NCBI RefSeq assembly: GCF_010587385.1
Contig: NZ_CP047476.1
Span: 930,001 to 994,000 of the forward strand
DNA length: 64,000 bases
Origin: Vibrio astriarenae
Lineage (GTDB): Bacteria > Pseudomonadota > Gammaproteobacteria > Enterobacterales > Vibrionaceae
Reading direction: 5' to 3'
Made by a program: the position numbers and the translations under genes. Positions 36,142 through 46,914 of this stretch are shown here, one piece after another; the first letter of the stretch is position 1, and each line of letters begins with the position of its first letter. The notes below the pieces were generated by a model. It was not told the DNA's origin. It ran no database searches and worked only from the letters and a program-made list of their open reading frames with translations.

Positions 36142-37032
36142 ATGCTCGATAAAATGGCGTTCTTTGTTCATGTCATCCGTTCGGGGTCAATTTCATCAGC
36201 TGCCCGGCTATCAAATATCTCAGTGTCGGCAGGAAGCCGCTGGCTACAAGACTTAGAGCAGCACTTTGATACCACATTATGCCGTCGTTCTAACCGCTTG
36301 TTAGAAGCAACCCAAGCGGGACAAACCCTGTTTGAAGAGTTCTCCCCTTTGGTGGATTCAGCAGAGCGTATCAGCCGAAAACTTGAAGGTTTCCAGGACC
36401 ATGAAAGAGGACACATCACAATTGCCTGCACGCCAGTGTATGCTAACCACTTTCTAATGGATAGAGTCGCTGAATATTCCAGACTCAACCCGTTGGTCAC
36501 TTTTAATATCAACGTCACACCATGGGCACTCGATCATGCGAGTACTTGTGACCTTATGATCAGTGCCAATGCACACTTCCAAGGCTATCGAGAAAAAGAC
36601 CTTTTGTTAGTGAAGCGAGAATTAATGCAGTGTCCTTTTGTGGTTGTCGCCTCCCCCAGCTATATTGAAAAACGCTCACGCCCCTCGCATCCTCAGGAGC
36701 TGAGTCAACACTCTTGCCTTATGGCCACTACATTAACTGGCAGCAATGATTGGATCTTCCGCAAAGATCTTGAAAATATGATGTTGAAGGTACCTAAAAC
36801 GATTGAAGTGAATGATAGTGACTTGTTGCTGGATGGCGCTTTAAAAAACGCGGGCGTTGCCTATTTGCCTGAATTTGTTGTGAAGAAAGCAATCGATGAA
36901 GGGCAACTTGAACCGCTGCTTGAGGAGTATGAGACCAGTATTTGGAGTTTAAATCTTTACTATCACTCTCAAAAAAATGCGTCCGCTGTGGCGACTCGAT
37001 TTAAAGAATTTTTACTCGATAGTGTCAATTAA
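36142..37032 (+). CDS. LysR-family transcriptional regulator
   Basis: 296 residues. The N-terminal winged helix (residues 1-60, FVHVIRSGSISSAARLSNISVSAGSRWLQDLEQHF) is of the CrgA/DsdC-like subgroup, followed by a periplasmic-binding-protein-like effector domain (residues 90-290). AGGAAA precedes the ATG. It lies between the inositol transporter and a convergent TauE gene and is the only regulator near the isomerase-TauE and thiolase-CoA transferase genes, so it may control one of those units. Effector unknown. Confidence 0.85.
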   Translation: MLDKMAFFVHVIRSGSISSAARLSNISVSAGSRWLQDLEQHFDTTLCRRSNRLLEATQAGQTLFEEFSPLVDSAERISRKLEGFQDHERGHITIACTPVYANHFLMDRVAEYSRLNPLVTFNINVTPWALDHASTCDLMISANAHFQGYREKDLLLVKRELMQCPFVVVASPSYIEKRSRPSHPQELSQHSCLMATTLTGSNDWIFRKDLENMMLKVPKTIEVNDSDLLLDGALKNAGVAYLPEFVVKKAIDEGQLEPLLEEYETSIWSLNLYYHSQKNASAVATRFKEFLLDSVN

Positions 37033-37784
37033 ACCAGCATCGACGATAAACCGTCGAAGCTCAGCTTTAAGCCAGATAGGAACAGAAATAGATAACAGAG
37101 CTGATAGATTCGCTCTTGGCTCACTCGATGCAGTAAATAAACCCCTAGTTTAACGCCGACAGGCGCTAGAGGCATCAGAACTAACGCGGTCATCAAATTA
37201 GTCTTATCAAACTCACCTAAAGCGATATACGGGATAAGTTTGGCGACATTAATGATCCCAAACAGAACTGCCATCGTCGCTATCAACGTCACTTTAGGCA
37301 GTTTCAACGGCAATAGGTAAATACTTGCTGGACCACCTCCAGCATGAATAGCGGTGCTGGAAAAACCACTTAACGTACTCCAAACCCACGCAGATAAACG
37401 GCTCGGAGCGCCATTCGGTTTTGATTGACCGAACCAATATTGTAAACAAAAGAACAGTGATAATAATCCAACCGTGATTTTCAAACCGGCTTCTGGAGTG
37501 ACACTCAAAAACAAGCCCGCAAGCAGTACACCCAGCATTGCACCGGGTAACATCTGTTTTATCACCCCATAATTCGCGTTTTTGTAATGATGACGAATCG
37601 CAAAGCCATCCATGACTAATAATATTGGCAACAATATGGCCGCCGCTTGAGTGGGAGAAACCACCATTGCCATCATCGGTACAGAAAGGATGCCAAGCGC
37701 TCCCCCTAATCCCCCTTTACCTATCGCATAGATTAGCACCGAAGGAATGGCCAAAAAATAAAACCAAGGATCACCTAGCATCAC
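37029..37784 (-). CDS. TauE/SafE-family membrane transporter
   Basis: 251 residues with about eight membrane segments. The family pattern GKGGLGGALGILSVPMMAMVVSPTQAAAILLPILL near the N-terminus and STAIHAGGGPASIYLLPL in the second half are typical of TauE/SafE (DUF81) exporters of sulfoacetate, sulfite or other organic anions. Its 3' end overlaps the LysR gene by four bases in convergent orientation. The TIM-barrel gene ends 12 bases upstream on the same strand, making a two-gene unit. Confidence 0.85.
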   Translation of the reverse strand: MMLGDPWFYFLAIPSVLIYAIGKGGLGGALGILSVPMMAMVVSPTQAAAILLPILLVMDGFAIRHHYKNANYGVIKQMLPGAMLGVLLAGLFLSVTPEAGLKITVGLLSLFFCLQYWFGQSKPNGAPSRLSAWVWSTLSGFSSTAIHAGGGPASIYLLPLKLPKVTLIATMAVLFGIINVAKLIPYIALGEFDKTNLMTALVLMPLAPVGVKLGVYLLHRVSQERIYQLCYLFLFLSGLKLSFDGLSSMLV

Positions 37785-37795
37785 TTACACCTCTA

Positions 37796-38683
37796 TCATG
37801 CGATTGCTTGTGTCAGAAACTCACGACTGCGTTTGAGATCATAAGTCACAGAGCTTAGCTCAGCGTTACTATGCTCATGTTCTACCACTAGCCATCCTTC
37901 ATAGTCGATCGCTTTTAGTACCTCTATCACTTTTTTGAGCTTCATATCACCGTCTCCAAGCGGCGTAATCAAGCCTTCACTGTACGCGTCCACCCACTCC
38001 ATTTTATCGCGTATGGCGATACGCAGCTTCTCTGTATTAACATCCTTCAAATGAATATGCTGAATGCGTTTCCCATACTGTCGAATCATGGCGATAGGGT
38101 CCATACCGTCGAGAAAGACATGCCCTACATCCAAACACAAGCCCAAACGACAGGCTGAAATCTGGTGCATCACAAACTCAATCTCGTCTTTATAAGTGAT
38201 ATAGCCCCCAATACCTGGGTGCAGTAAGCAGCGCAAACCATATCCGTTGGCAATCTCTATAATGCTATTTAACTGTACGACCATCTGATGCTTTCTCTCT
38301 AAAGACAAACGCGGTGCGGTCACACTTTGGCCAATATGGCAATATCTTTCGCTGTGAATACCTTCCATGATCAGGAGTTTATCGACCCCCAGTCCAGCCA
38401 GATTTCTACATACATTTTCTGCCTCTTTTAATACGCTTTCACTTCGTTTTCCATCAGCAAAAGGCAGTTCAACTTTACCGGCACAAATTTGCAATCCACG
38501 CACGCGGCAAGCACTCTGCAATAAGCCAGATTGTTGTGGGAAGAAACCATCAGGCCCTAACTCTATGCCTCGATAACCAGCCTCGCTTGCCTCCATCAAC
38601 ACTTTACCCCAGCTTGGGTTAGTTTGGTCAGTCGCTTGTTCAATACCCCAGCAGCAAGGGGCACACGCTACTCGATTCAGCAT
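37796..38683 (-). CDS. TIM-barrel sugar isomerase/epimerase (IolE/IolI-like)
   Basis: About 295 residues from the ATG at 38683, preceded by AGGAGA. AP-endonuclease-2-type motifs are visible: CCWGIEQATDQTNPSWGKVL at the start (similar to IolE openings), GYRGIELGPDGFFP, LRCLLHPGIGGYITYKDE, LGLCLDVGHVFLDG, and QHIHLKDV. It is probably an inosose dehydratase/isomerase-type enzyme for a cyclitol or sugar acid. With the TauE carrier downstream it forms a unit next to the main inositol cluster. The substrate is not known. Confidence 0.75.
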   Translation of the reverse strand: MLNRVACAPCCWGIEQATDQTNPSWGKVLMEASEAGYRGIELGPDGFFPQQSGLLQSACRVRGLQICAGKVELPFADGKRSESVLKEAENVCRNLAGLGVDKLLIMEGIHSERYCHIGQSVTAPRLSLERKHQMVVQLNSIIEIANGYGLRCLLHPGIGGYITYKDEIEFVMHQISACRLGLCLDVGHVFLDGMDPIAMIRQYGKRIQHIHLKDVNTEKLRIAIRDKMEWVDAYSEGLITPLGDGDMKLKKVIEVLKAIDYEGWLVVEHEHSNAELSSVTYDLKRSREFLTQAIA

Positions 38684-38862
38684 AGTTTTCTCTCCTAAGT
38701 TGGTATGTAGCAACCTTAATTTTTCTTCACTAGGAAGTGTGTGATTTGCCGCTCGATTGGTGTTTGCATTTTCGCAAAGCGGGTTTGAATTTCTGCCTAT
38801 ATCGAACTTGCACTCCCCTTCTTAAACTGGGTTTAACGACTATTTCACCGGAGTAACTCTAC

Positions 38863-40068
38863 ATGGAACGAATCTTTATTGTTGCCGCTAAACGCACCCC
38901 AATTGGCAGCTTCAATGGCGCCCTTGCCTCTTTATCTGCTATCGACCTGGGTGTGTGTGCAATCAAAGCAGCGCTTGAGTCTATTGACCTGCCTGTTGAC
39001 CAAATTGACGAAGTCATCGTGGGGAATGTTCTTACCGGGGGCACAGGGATGGGTCCGGGCCGTCAAGCTGCGATCAAGGCTGGCATTCCTGAATCCGTTC
39101 CCGCCTATACCCTCAACATGATTTGTGGCAGTGGCATGAAAGCAATTATGGATGGAGCCAGTCATATCCGTGCTGGCGATGCAGAGATTGTACTCACCGC
39201 GGGAATGGAAAGTATGTCCAATGCAGCGTATGTCTCCCCAGGTCAAATTCGCAGAGGCTACCGTATGGGTCATCAAACGATGGAAGACAGCATCATCAAA
39301 GACGGCTTAACAGATGCCTTTCACCATTACCACATGGGGATCACTGCAGAAAACATTGCAAAGCAGTTTAGCTTAACCCGCGAAGAGCAAGATGCTTTTG
39401 CTCTCCAGAGCCAACACAAAGCTGCAGCCGCTCTTGAAGCGGGTTATTTTGATGATGAAATCGCTCCCGTTTCAGTCAGGCAGCGTAAGCGTCAAGTCGA
39501 AGTCTCGACGGATGAATACCCTAAGCAGGACTGCACTTTTGAAGCACTGCAAGCTCTTCGACCTGCTTTTGAAAAGGAAGGCACTGTCACGGCCGGTAAT
39601 GCGTCAGGAATCAACGATGGAGCGTCTGCTATTCTGCTTGCCTCTGAGAGCGCGGTGAAAAGACACAACCTAACTCCTTTAGCTGAACTCATCGAATATG
39701 GACAAGGGGCTCTTGCACCTGAAGTTATGGGATTAGGCCCTGTATCTGCTATTGCTAACACACTCACCAAAGCAAACATGTCAATTGATGAGATTGAACT
39801 ATTTGAACTCAATGAAGCCTTTGCCGCGCAAGCACTCGGTGTGGTGCGTTCTTTAACTCAGCAACACCATATTGATGAAGCTTGGTTACTCGAGCGTTGC
39901 AACATTGCCGGCGGAGCAATCGCGCTCGGTCACCCAATTGGCGCTTCAGGCAACCGTGTGGTGACCACCTTAGTCCACCAGCTTAGACGTACACGTCAAG
40001 ACTACGGTCTCGCCTCTCTGTGTATTGGTGGCGGTATGGGAACCGCGCTGATCATCAAACGTTGTTAA
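38863..40068 (+). CDS. Acetyl-CoA C-acetyltransferase (thiolase)
   Basis: 401 residues of the thiolase family. The acyl-accepting Cys88 lies in NMICGSGMKA, His357 in ALGHPIGASG and the general-base Cys387 in LCIGGGMGTA. NEAFAAQALGV is also present. It interconverts two acetyl-CoA and acetoacetyl-CoA. It is the first gene of an operon with the two CoA-transferase subunits, as expected for acetoacetate or short-chain fatty acid use (AtoB role). PcaF-type 3-oxoadipyl thiolase is less likely because no aromatic-pathway genes are near. Confidence 0.9.
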   Translation: MERIFIVAAKRTPIGSFNGALASLSAIDLGVCAIKAALESIDLPVDQIDEVIVGNVLTGGTGMGPGRQAAIKAGIPESVPAYTLNMICGSGMKAIMDGASHIRAGDAEIVLTAGMESMSNAAYVSPGQIRRGYRMGHQTMEDSIIKDGLTDAFHHYHMGITAENIAKQFSLTREEQDAFALQSQHKAAAALEAGYFDDEIAPVSVRQRKRQVEVSTDEYPKQDCTFEALQALRPAFEKEGTVTAGNASGINDGASAILLASESAVKRHNLTPLAELIEYGQGALAPEVMGLGPVSAIANTLTKANMSIDEIELFELNEAFAAQALGVVRSLTQQHHIDEAWLLERCNIAGGAIALGHPIGASGNRVVTTLVHQLRRTRQDYGLASLCIGGGMGTALIIKRC

Positions 40069-40080
40069 TGGAGAATGACT

Positions 40081-40737
40081 ATGAAAAAAGCAGCGACTTC
40101 ACAACAACTTGAAGCGCTACTTCATGATGGTATGTCCATCATGATTGGTGGATTTATGGCAACGGGAGCGCCTGAAAAGCTGATCGACCTCCTGATTGAA
40201 AAAGACATTAAAGACATTACCTTGATCAGTACAGATACTGGCTCGCCTGGCAAAGGAGCCAGCCGATTGATTGCTCAAAAACGAGTAAAGAAACTCTATG
40301 CTTCTCATATTGGCACCAATCCCGAAACCGGTAGGCAAATGAACGAAGGCACTCTTGAAGTTGAACTCGTTCCACAAGGGACACTAGCGGAACGAATTCG
40401 CAGTGCTGGAGCGGGTTTAGGTGGAGTACTCACCCCAACAGGATTGGGCACAATCGTTGCTGAAGGAAAGAAGGTCATAGAAGTTGATGGCCAATCGTAT
40501 CTGCTAGAGAAGCCACTAAAAGCGGATCTTGCTTTTATTCGAGGCTCTAAAGTCGATCAACGAGGCAATGTGTTTTACAACAAAACAACTCAAAATTTTA
40601 ACCCCCTCATGGCGACGGCTGCCGACAAGGTTGTCGTTGAAGCAAAGCAAATCGTCGAACTTGGTGATATTCATCCCGAATCGGTACACACACCCAGTCT
40701 TTATGTCGATTACATTTTGGTGGAGGCGCAAGCATGA
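40081..40737 (+). CDS. atoD: Acetate/acetoacetate CoA-transferase alpha subunit AtoD
   Basis: About 218 residues. The ATG at 40081 has GGAG at proper distance, while the ATG at 40075 abuts it. Family I CoA-transferase alpha features are seen: MIGGFMATGAPEKLIDLL (oxyanion/CoA region), NPETGRQMNEGTLEVELVPQGTLAERIRSAGAGLGGVLTP and DLAFIRGSKVDQRGNV. With AtoA it moves CoA from acetyl-CoA to acetoacetate. Its end overlaps atoA by four bases. Confidence 0.9.
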   Translation: MKKAATSQQLEALLHDGMSIMIGGFMATGAPEKLIDLLIEKDIKDITLISTDTGSPGKGASRLIAQKRVKKLYASHIGTNPETGRQMNEGTLEVELVPQGTLAERIRSAGAGLGGVLTPTGLGTIVAEGKKVIEVDGQSYLLEKPLKADLAFIRGSKVDQRGNVFYNKTTQNFNPLMATAADKVVVEAKQIVELGDIHPESVHTPSLYVDYILVEAQA

Positions 40738-41441
40738 CTGCTCAATTAGAAAGTACGCAACTCACTAACATTCAATTAGATAAAAACACTATCCGTCGCC
40801 GTATCGCATGGCGTGTTGCACAAGAGATGGATGACGGAGATATTGTGAACCTCGGGATTGGCCTTCCAACCCTAGTCGCAAATGAAGTAGATAAAGATGT
40901 CGAGCTATTACTGCAAGCTGAAAATGGCCTGCTAGGGATTGACAGTTTAGCCATAGAACAACAGAGCGACGAAGACCTTGTTAACGCAGGTGGCCAACAC
41001 ATAACCGCTATAAAGGGGGCATGTTACTTTAACAGTGCTGATTCATTTGCCATTATCCGTGGCGGTCATGTTGATGCAACCGTGCTTGGTGCACTTCAAG
41101 TTGACCAGAAAGGAAATCTTGCCAACTGGATCATTCCCGGAAAAATGGTTCCTGGCATGGGTGGTGCTATGGACCTAGTCGTTGGGGCCAAAAGAGTGAT
41201 TGTCGCGATGGAGCATACTGTAAAAGGAAATCCCAAGTTACTTGAGGAATGCACCCTTCCTCTCACTGCCACCGGACAAGTGGATTTAATCATAACGGAA
41301 ATGGGTGTATTCGAGATTACGCCAGAAGGGATGGTTATGATTGAGCTCGCACCTGAGTTTTCAATTGAAGATGTGCAGAAAGCTACTAGCGCGCGTTTAA
41401 TTATCTCTTCGAACCTCATCACTATGCCGACTCGTTGTTAG
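40734..41441 (+). CDS. atoA: Acetate/acetoacetate CoA-transferase beta subunit AtoA
   Basis: 235 residues. The beta-subunit motifs are GIGLPT (41-46) and the catalytic Glu63 in QAENGLLGI, then GMGGAMDLVVGAKRVIVAMEHT near 140-160. Starts within the atoD stop (ATGA overlap), so it is translationally coupled. Together with the thiolase it converts acetoacetate to two acetyl-CoA. Two strong hairpins follow. Confidence 0.9.
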   Translation: MTAQLESTQLTNIQLDKNTIRRRIAWRVAQEMDDGDIVNLGIGLPTLVANEVDKDVELLLQAENGLLGIDSLAIEQQSDEDLVNAGGQHITAIKGACYFNSADSFAIIRGGHVDATVLGALQVDQKGNLANWIIPGKMVPGMGGAMDLVVGAKRVIVAMEHTVKGNPKLLEECTLPLTATGQVDLIITEMGVFEITPEGMVMIELAPEFSIEDVQKATSARLIISSNLITMPTRC

Positions 41442-41457
41442 GCTGGCTAGCGACACA

Positions 41458-41509
41458 TTTTACCAACTGAGAAAGTTAGTAAACGATAAAGTTTTCTCAG
41501 TTGGTAAAA
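41458..41509. terminator. Long inverted repeat after atoA
   Basis: A perfect 17-bp inverted repeat (41458-41474 with 41493-41509) with an 18-base loop. It starts 16 bases past the atoA stop and precedes a second terminator. Confidence 0.8.
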
Positions 41510-41523
41510 ATGATTCAAATACA

Positions 41524-41549
41524 AAAAAGACGTCCAAGGACGTCTTTTT
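41524..41549. terminator. Bidirectional terminator between convergent genes
   Basis: A perfect 12-bp stem (AAAAAGACGTCC with GGACGTCTTTTT, loop AA) with A and T runs on both strands. Confidence 0.9.
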
Positions 41550-41670
41550 ATATAGAAAGTAAATTAAATATTCACACTACCTTTCATATATCTTTCCATA
41601 AGTATCAGAGCATATTTATAAGACTATATCGTTGAGCACTGTAATTACATAACCTCTTTAGTTAATCAGA

Positions 41671-42465
41671 CTAGAAGAACCACTTAACGCCAATTTCAGC
41701 CTTTAGCTCAACATCTCCTTCGTATTCTTTGCCATCAGGAGTTACGATGTCTGCACTTCCGTATTGCAGCTTAGTCATTAGCCACTGAGTACGATTTTGC
41801 TTGATTGGCGCGTTAAACATCAGATTAAATGCCTTAGACTCCATCTCAACCACATCGCCTGTAACTTTAAAGTACTCAGGCCACGCTTGAATGAACGCAC
41901 CTGCGTCGCCAATTGGCTGAGTCACAAATAGGTTCGCCATGAAACCATCTGCCGATTTACCCATAACATTACCCGTCGTGTAAGCTAGGTTTGGGAACAC
42001 CATCGCACCAAAGGTGTACTTTGGATTGATCAAAGCGATCGCACCAATCGACAACAAGGTTGTATCATCAAAACCACTGCCTTTAAGCTCACCGGCTTCA
42101 CCGTTCATGTGGATTAGATCGGTTGAAATGCCCACGCGTGGCATTAGCGGATTGTCCATCGCGTGAACTTGGAAGTATTGAGCACGACCATTTTGGTAAT
42201 CTAAACCAAGCTTGTCTTTACCCTCTACCTTAGCTTTGTCATTACCAAAGTTACCCTCAACAAAACCCGCAAACTGAATATCCTCTGTCCAAGCGCCGGT
42301 GAACATTGCCGATGCACGCATGTCAGCATCAGAGGTAACAAACAATGCAGCTTGCGTATATACACGGGTTAGGTCTGATGGGTCGATTACATCAGACTCT
42401 TCAGCAAATGCTACTGGAGCCGCTAGAGCAGCCAACATAGAAGTTGTAATAAGTTGCTTTTTCAT
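41671..42465 (-). CDS. Predicted outer-membrane beta-barrel protein
   Basis: 264 residues. A signal peptide (MKKQLITTSMLAALAAPVAFA) precedes a mature part rich in alternating polar and aromatic/hydrophobic residues, and the C-terminus ends in a phenylalanine (GVKWFF), the usual outer-membrane barrel ending. No named family was recognised; a porin-like or OmpW/nucleoside-channel-like barrel is possible. It is a single-gene unit between the ato operon and the RND efflux operon; a functional link to either is unproven. Confidence 0.65.
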   Translation of the reverse strand: MKKQLITTSMLAALAAPVAFAEESDVIDPSDLTRVYTQAALFVTSDADMRASAMFTGAWTEDIQFAGFVEGNFGNDKAKVEGKDKLGLDYQNGRAQYFQVHAMDNPLMPRVGISTDLIHMNGEAGELKGSGFDDTTLLSIGAIALINPKYTFGAMVFPNLAYTTGNVMGKSADGFMANLFVTQPIGDAGAFIQAWPEYFKVTGDVVEMESKAFNLMFNAPIKQNRTQWLMTKLQYGSADIVTPDGKEYEGDVELKAEIGVKWFF

Positions 42466-42615
42466 AATTTTACCTTAAAAAATACGACTACTATGAATCC
42501 TTTCGCGCAGTACTTTGTTTATATTTTTTTCCTGATTTTTAAATACACTGTTTAAAACAGGGTACTTATAGGAACCACTAATTACTGTGAACGTATTTTT
42601 CCACAGTAGATAAAT

Positions 42616-42669
42616 CCTCCTTAGCCAAACATGAACATATATTTAAAGCTCAACTAATGACTAAGGAGG
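42616..42669 (-). terminator. Possible terminator of the RND efflux operon
   Basis: CCTCCTTAG (42616-42624) and CTAAGGAGG (42661-42669) can pair, with a 36-base loop, just beyond the RND gene stop. The large loop makes it a weak candidate. Confidence 0.4.
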
Positions 42670-42677
42670 CTGCTTAA

Positions 42678-45600
42678 TTAACCACGTGATTTAAATTTTT
42701 CACGCAGGGTTTGGAACACAGCGTAGAAACCCGGGGTCATCACCGAGCCCACCACAAGCACCACCATCATGCCGCCTAGCAGTGCAAGGCCGGTCGTGTT
42801 CTGAGAGATCGCACCAGCACCTTCGGCAAATACCAGCGGTAAAATACCCAAGATAAATGACCAAGAAGTCATGTTTACCGCTCTAAAGCGCATCTTACCG
42901 CCCTGAATTGCCGCCTCTTCAATCGATAGCTGCTCGTCTTCACGCTTGATCTTCGAGAACTCAACCATCAAGATGGCGTTTTTCGCGGCTAGAGAGATCA
43001 ACAGGATCAAACCTATCTGACCGTAGATCGACAGTGCTTGACCACCTAGCAGCAGCGCAGCGTACGTACCTACAGCCGCCGTTGGCGCAACGATAATGAT
43101 CGCGGCTGGCAGAGCCCAAGATTCATACTGAGCCACAAGGAACAGGTAGATAAACACCAGTGCAAGAATCAAAGCAATCTGCGCCGTGTTACCCGCTTGC
43201 TTCTCTTGGAATGCCATATTGGTCCATTCGTAGGTGTAACCTGCGCTCAATAACTCTTCTGCCACGCGCTCCATAGCCGCGATAGCTTCACCTGATGAAT
43301 AACCAGGCGCTGGGTTTAGCTGCAGACGTGCCGCTGGCAGCATGTTGTAGCTGGTCACTAGATCCGGCTCAAGCGTTGGCTTGATTGAGGCAAATGTAGA
43401 GAGTGCGACTTGCTCACCAAAGGTTGATGGCACATGAATGCGCAACACATCGTCAAGGTCATCACGTTGCTCGCCTTTCGCCTGAACAAACACGCGGTAG
43501 CTACGACCATTTAGCGCGAAGTCATTGACATAGGCTGAGGCCAAGTGAGTTGCCATTGCATCGTTAATTGCACCTAGCGTCACACCCATTTGACGTGCTT
43601 TCTCACGGTCAATTTCAACACTGTAGTGCGGCACGTTGGCACGGTATGTGGTCATCGCATTGGTGATCTCTGGTGCTTCGTTTGCCGCAGCCATCAATGC
43701 GTAAGTCATGCTCGCAAGATCTTGTGCGCTGCCACCTGACGTATCTTGAACCATGAACTCTAACGCATCACCCACACCGATACCTGGAATTGGCGGCAGA
43801 CCCATGGTAATACTCATCGCCTTATCAATTGCAAACAACTGACGGTTTAGGCGCTGAACCACATCTGCTTGAGTATGATCACCTTCCATTGCTAGGCGCT
43901 CGTCCCAGTGTTTCAGGTTGATAAACATGGTGGCAGAGTTTGATGCCAGACCACCCGTCAGCGCGTTAAAGCCGATAGCACCCGCATAGTTTTCAATTGC
44001 TGGATCATTATTAAGAATGTCTTCAGCTTTCTTAATCAACTCGTGAGTACGTTCTTTCGATGCGTTATCCGGCAAGAACATCGCCATTGCTAGCACGCCT
44101 TTGTCCTCTGACGGAACAAATGCCGTGGGTAGGCGCTCGTTCATCACGACAACCGATGCGATTGCTACCGCAAACGTGATCACAAGTACTGCGACTTTGC
44201 GAACCATCAAGGTTACTGCTTTGCCATAAACGTTAGTGACTTTATCAAAGCCTTTGTTAAACAGCTGGAACCATTTCGCTGGAGTCTCGTTACGCTTCAT
44301 TACCATCGCACACAGTGCAGGCGACAGAGTTAGTGCATTGACTGCAGAGAGTACCAATGCAATACAGATAGTGATCGAGAACTGAGCGAACATCAGACCA
44401 GTGATGCCTGGTAGCAGTGCCACTGGGATAAATACCGCCAGCATGACCAAGGTCGAGGCGATAATCGGGCCCGTCACCTCTTTCATTGCTTGCACAGTGG
44501 ATTGCTTCGCGCTCCACTGAGGGTTTTCTTCAAGGATACGTTCAACGTTTTCAACCACCAGAATGGCGTTGTCTACCACGATACCGATTGCTAGGATCAT
44601 GCCAAACAAAGTCACCGTATTGATACTAAAGCCACCCATTTGCATAAAGGCAAAAGTACCAATTAGTGAAACGGGAATAGCGACAACGGGTGCCAATGTT
44701 GCGCGCATATTACCTAAGAACAGGTACGTTACTGCAACAACCAGAAACACCGCGACAAACAAGGTCTCAACGATACTCTTGATCGATGCATCAACTGACA
44801 ACGTGGTGTCGTAAGGGATCGCATAGGTCATATCAGCCGGCAACAGATCTTCAATCTCTTCCAGAACCGCTTTGACTGCCGCGCCAGTATCCAGTGCGTT
44901 CGCATCAGGGTTAGCCTGCATACTTACCAAGGCTGCTGGACCACCGTTATAAAGCGCGTACGCGTCATAGATCTGCGCACCGATCTCAATTTTTGCCACG
45001 TCACCAAGGTACACATGAGAGCCATTTGGCATAGTTCGAACAATGATCTGCTCAAACTCTTCAGCAGAGTTAAGGCGACCTTGAGTGATCAAGTTAAACT
45101 GCAGCGCGCTGTTCTCGCGACTTGGTCCCTGACCAATACGGCCCGCTGGGGAAACTGCGTTTTGCTCACGAATCGCGTTCTTAACCTCAACCGTGCTTAC
45201 ACCAAGCGCAGCCATACGATCGATATCAAGCCATACACGCATACCATAGGTCGCACCGATCAGTTCGCTGTTCGCAAGACCAGGAACACGTGCAATTCGC
45301 TCCATGAAGTTAGCTTCAACCCAAGTGTTCATCTCTAGTTCAGAGATCGAATCAGAAGGCGAATAAAAAGCGATCGCAAGCAAGTCATCCGGTGAGGCTT
45401 TGCGGATACGTACACCACGCGCACGCACATCGAATGGCAACATGTTTTCAGCAACCGCGACGCGGTTTGACACGTTGACCATCGCCATATCTGAATCGAC
45501 ACTGTTGTCAAAGGTAATGTTAAGGAAGTAACGACCATCATTGGTCGAGCGCGACTGCATGTAAACCATGCCGTCAACACCGTTCACTTCTTCCTCGATT

Positions 45601-45794
45601 GGGTTACCAATCACCTCTTTAACGGTTTCCGCACTCGCACCTGGCATAAAGGCCACAACACGCACCTGTGGCGGAGTCACACTTGGGTACTCCGCGATCG
45701 GCATGGTTTTGATGGCGATCAGACCGATTAAGGTCAGAAATATCGAGATAACAAACGCAAATTTAGGGCGTTCAATAAAAAATTTACTTAGCAT
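42678..45794 (-). CDS. RND-family multidrug efflux pump inner-membrane subunit (HAE1/AcrB type)
   Basis: 1038 residues, the normal length for AcrB-like pumps. The N-terminal [23 protein letters not shown] helix and the proton-relay Asp pair in [14 protein letters not shown] (helix 4) are present, as are large periplasmic loops and a matching C-terminal half ([13 protein letters not shown]). It exports drugs, detergents or bile salts with proton drive. It is the last gene of a three-gene operon with its adaptor 5 bases upstream and a TolC-type channel first. Specific substrates are not deducible. Confidence 0.93.
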   Translation of the reverse strand: MLSKFFIERPKFAFVISIFLTLIGLIAIKTMPIAEYPSVTPPQVRVVAFMPGASAETVKEVIGNPIEEEVNGVDGMVYMQSRSTNDGRYFLNITFDNSVDSDMAMVNVSNRVAVAENMLPFDVRARGVRIRKASPDDLLAIAFYSPSDSISELEMNTWVEANFMERIARVPGLANSELIGATYGMRVWLDIDRMAALGVSTVEVKNAIREQNAVSPAGRIGQGPSRENSALQFNLITQGRLNSAEEFEQIIVRTMPNGSHVYLGDVAKIEIGAQIYDAYALYNGGPAALVSMQANPDANALDTGAAVKAVLEEIEDLLPADMTYAIPYDTTLSVDASIKSIVETLFVAVFLVVAVTYLFLGNMRATLAPVVAIPVSLIGTFAFMQMGGFSINTVTLFGMILAIGIVVDNAILVVENVERILEENPQWSAKQSTVQAMKEVTGPIIASTLVMLAVFIPVALLPGITGLMFAQFSITICIALVLSAVNALTLSPALCAMVMKRNETPAKWFQLFNKGFDKVTNVYGKAVTLMVRKVAVLVITFAVAIASVVVMNERLPTAFVPSEDKGVLAMAMFLPDNASKERTHELIKKAEDILNNDPAIENYAGAIGFNALTGGLASNSATMFINLKHWDERLAMEGDHTQADVVQRLNRQLFAIDKAMSITMGLPPIPGIGVGDALEFMVQDTSGGSAQDLASMTYALMAAANEAPEITNAMTTYRANVPHYSVEIDREKARQMGVTLGAINDAMATHLASAYVNDFALNGRSYRVFVQAKGEQRDDLDDVLRIHVPSTFGEQVALSTFASIKPTLEPDLVTSYNMLPAARLQLNPAPGYSSGEAIAAMERVAEELLSAGYTYEWTNMAFQEKQAGNTAQIALILALVFIYLFLVAQYESWALPAAIIIVAPTAAVGTYAALLLGGQALSIYGQIGLILLISLAAKNAILMVEFSKIKREDEQLSIEEAAIQGGKMRFRAVNMTSWSFILGILPLVFAEGAGAISQNTTGLALLGGMMVVLVVGSVMTPGFYAVFQTLREKFKSRG

Positions 45795-45799
45795 CGACC

Positions 45800-46882
45800 C
45801 TACTCCGCGATCACCACGAGATCACCCTCGCGAATACGCTGTAAGCCACCGGTGATCACGGTATCTTGTGGCTCTAGACCAGCGGTAATAAACACGTCTT
45901 GCTCAAGTCGATCTGTTACCTCAACCTCAACCTTGGTTGCGGTGCCGTTATCGACAATAAAGACGTACTGAGACAAGGCATCTTGGTATACGGCTTTATG
46001 AGGAACCGTTACGCCCACCACAGGCTCACTTGGTCTTAGGCCAACACGCACGTATTGATTCGGGCGGTATGCCATATCATCGTTAGCAAACTCAGCCGCC
46101 ACTTCAATTGCACCCGTCGATGGGTTGATTTTGTTATCAACAAAGCTGATTTCGCCGAGATCAAATTCTTCCTGACCATCAAGATGCAAGCTAACTAGGT
46201 CACGGTCTTCTGCTTGAAGTTTATGACGAGCCAGATCAGTCTCTTTAATTGAGAAGCTTGCCTCAATTGGGTGAATTTGCACAATGTCGGTTAGAGGGCC
46301 AAAGTTCGGACCAACCATGTCACCAATCGAGAAGTTGGTCTTACCCAACTGGCCACTGTAAGGCGCGCGAACCTTGGTTTGTTCAAGGTTATCTTGTTGC
46401 ACGACTAGGTTGGCTTTCGCAGACTGAACACGTGATTTCGCCATTGACAACTCAGCAGCGCTTACGTCCAGTTGCGCCTGCGAGATACCGCCAGTTTGCA
46501 GCATATTTTGGTTACGTTTGTGGTTAAGCTCGGTCAACGCTAGCGCCGCTGTCGCTTCTTCCAGTGTTGCACGTGCAGCATCAAGCGCCGCCTCGTAAGA
46601 GGTTGGGTCAATTTCAAACAGAACATCGCCTTTCTCTACCATGGCACCATCTTCAAAGCGCTTGCTTAATAAGTAGCCAGTCGTGCGTGGGGTTAACTTA
46701 GCAGACTCAATCGCCTGCATACGACCAACAAAGTGATGGGTTGGGCTATGTTCAAAGGCTTGCGACTTAACGACAGTAACCGGTTTAGCCGCAGGAGCAG
46801 CCGCTTGCGATGCGCTGTCAGAAGAGTCACCACAGCCAGTAAGAAGTAATGCCGTTGCTAAATACAAGGGGCGTAATTTCAT
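45800..46882 (-). CDS. RND efflux periplasmic adaptor lipoprotein
   Basis: 360 residues. A lipoprotein signal ends in LLLTGC. A split biotinyl-lipoyl domain ([30 protein letters not shown] and [22 protein letters not shown]) flanks a helical hairpin rich in Ala, followed by beta-barrel and membrane-proximal domains. It is the membrane-fusion protein linking the RND pump to the outer-membrane channel. The stop lies 5 bases before the pump start. Confidence 0.92.
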   Translation of the reverse strand: MKLRPLYLATALLLTGCGDSSDSASQAAAPAAKPVTVVKSQAFEHSPTHHFVGRMQAIESAKLTPRTTGYLLSKRFEDGAMVEKGDVLFEIDPTSYEAALDAARATLEEATAALALTELNHKRNQNMLQTGGISQAQLDVSAAELSMAKSRVQSAKANLVVQQDNLEQTKVRAPYSGQLGKTNFSIGDMVGPNFGPLTDIVQIHPIEASFSIKETDLARHKLQAEDRDLVSLHLDGQEEFDLGEISFVDNKINPSTGAIEVAAEFANDDMAYRPNQYVRVGLRPSEPVVGVTVPHKAVYQDALSQYVFIVDNGTATKVEVEVTDRLEQDVFITAGLEPQDTVITGGLQRIREGDLVVIAE

Positions 46883-46914
46883 TTTCTATCTCTTTTATTC
46901 ACTTGTTGTTGCCA

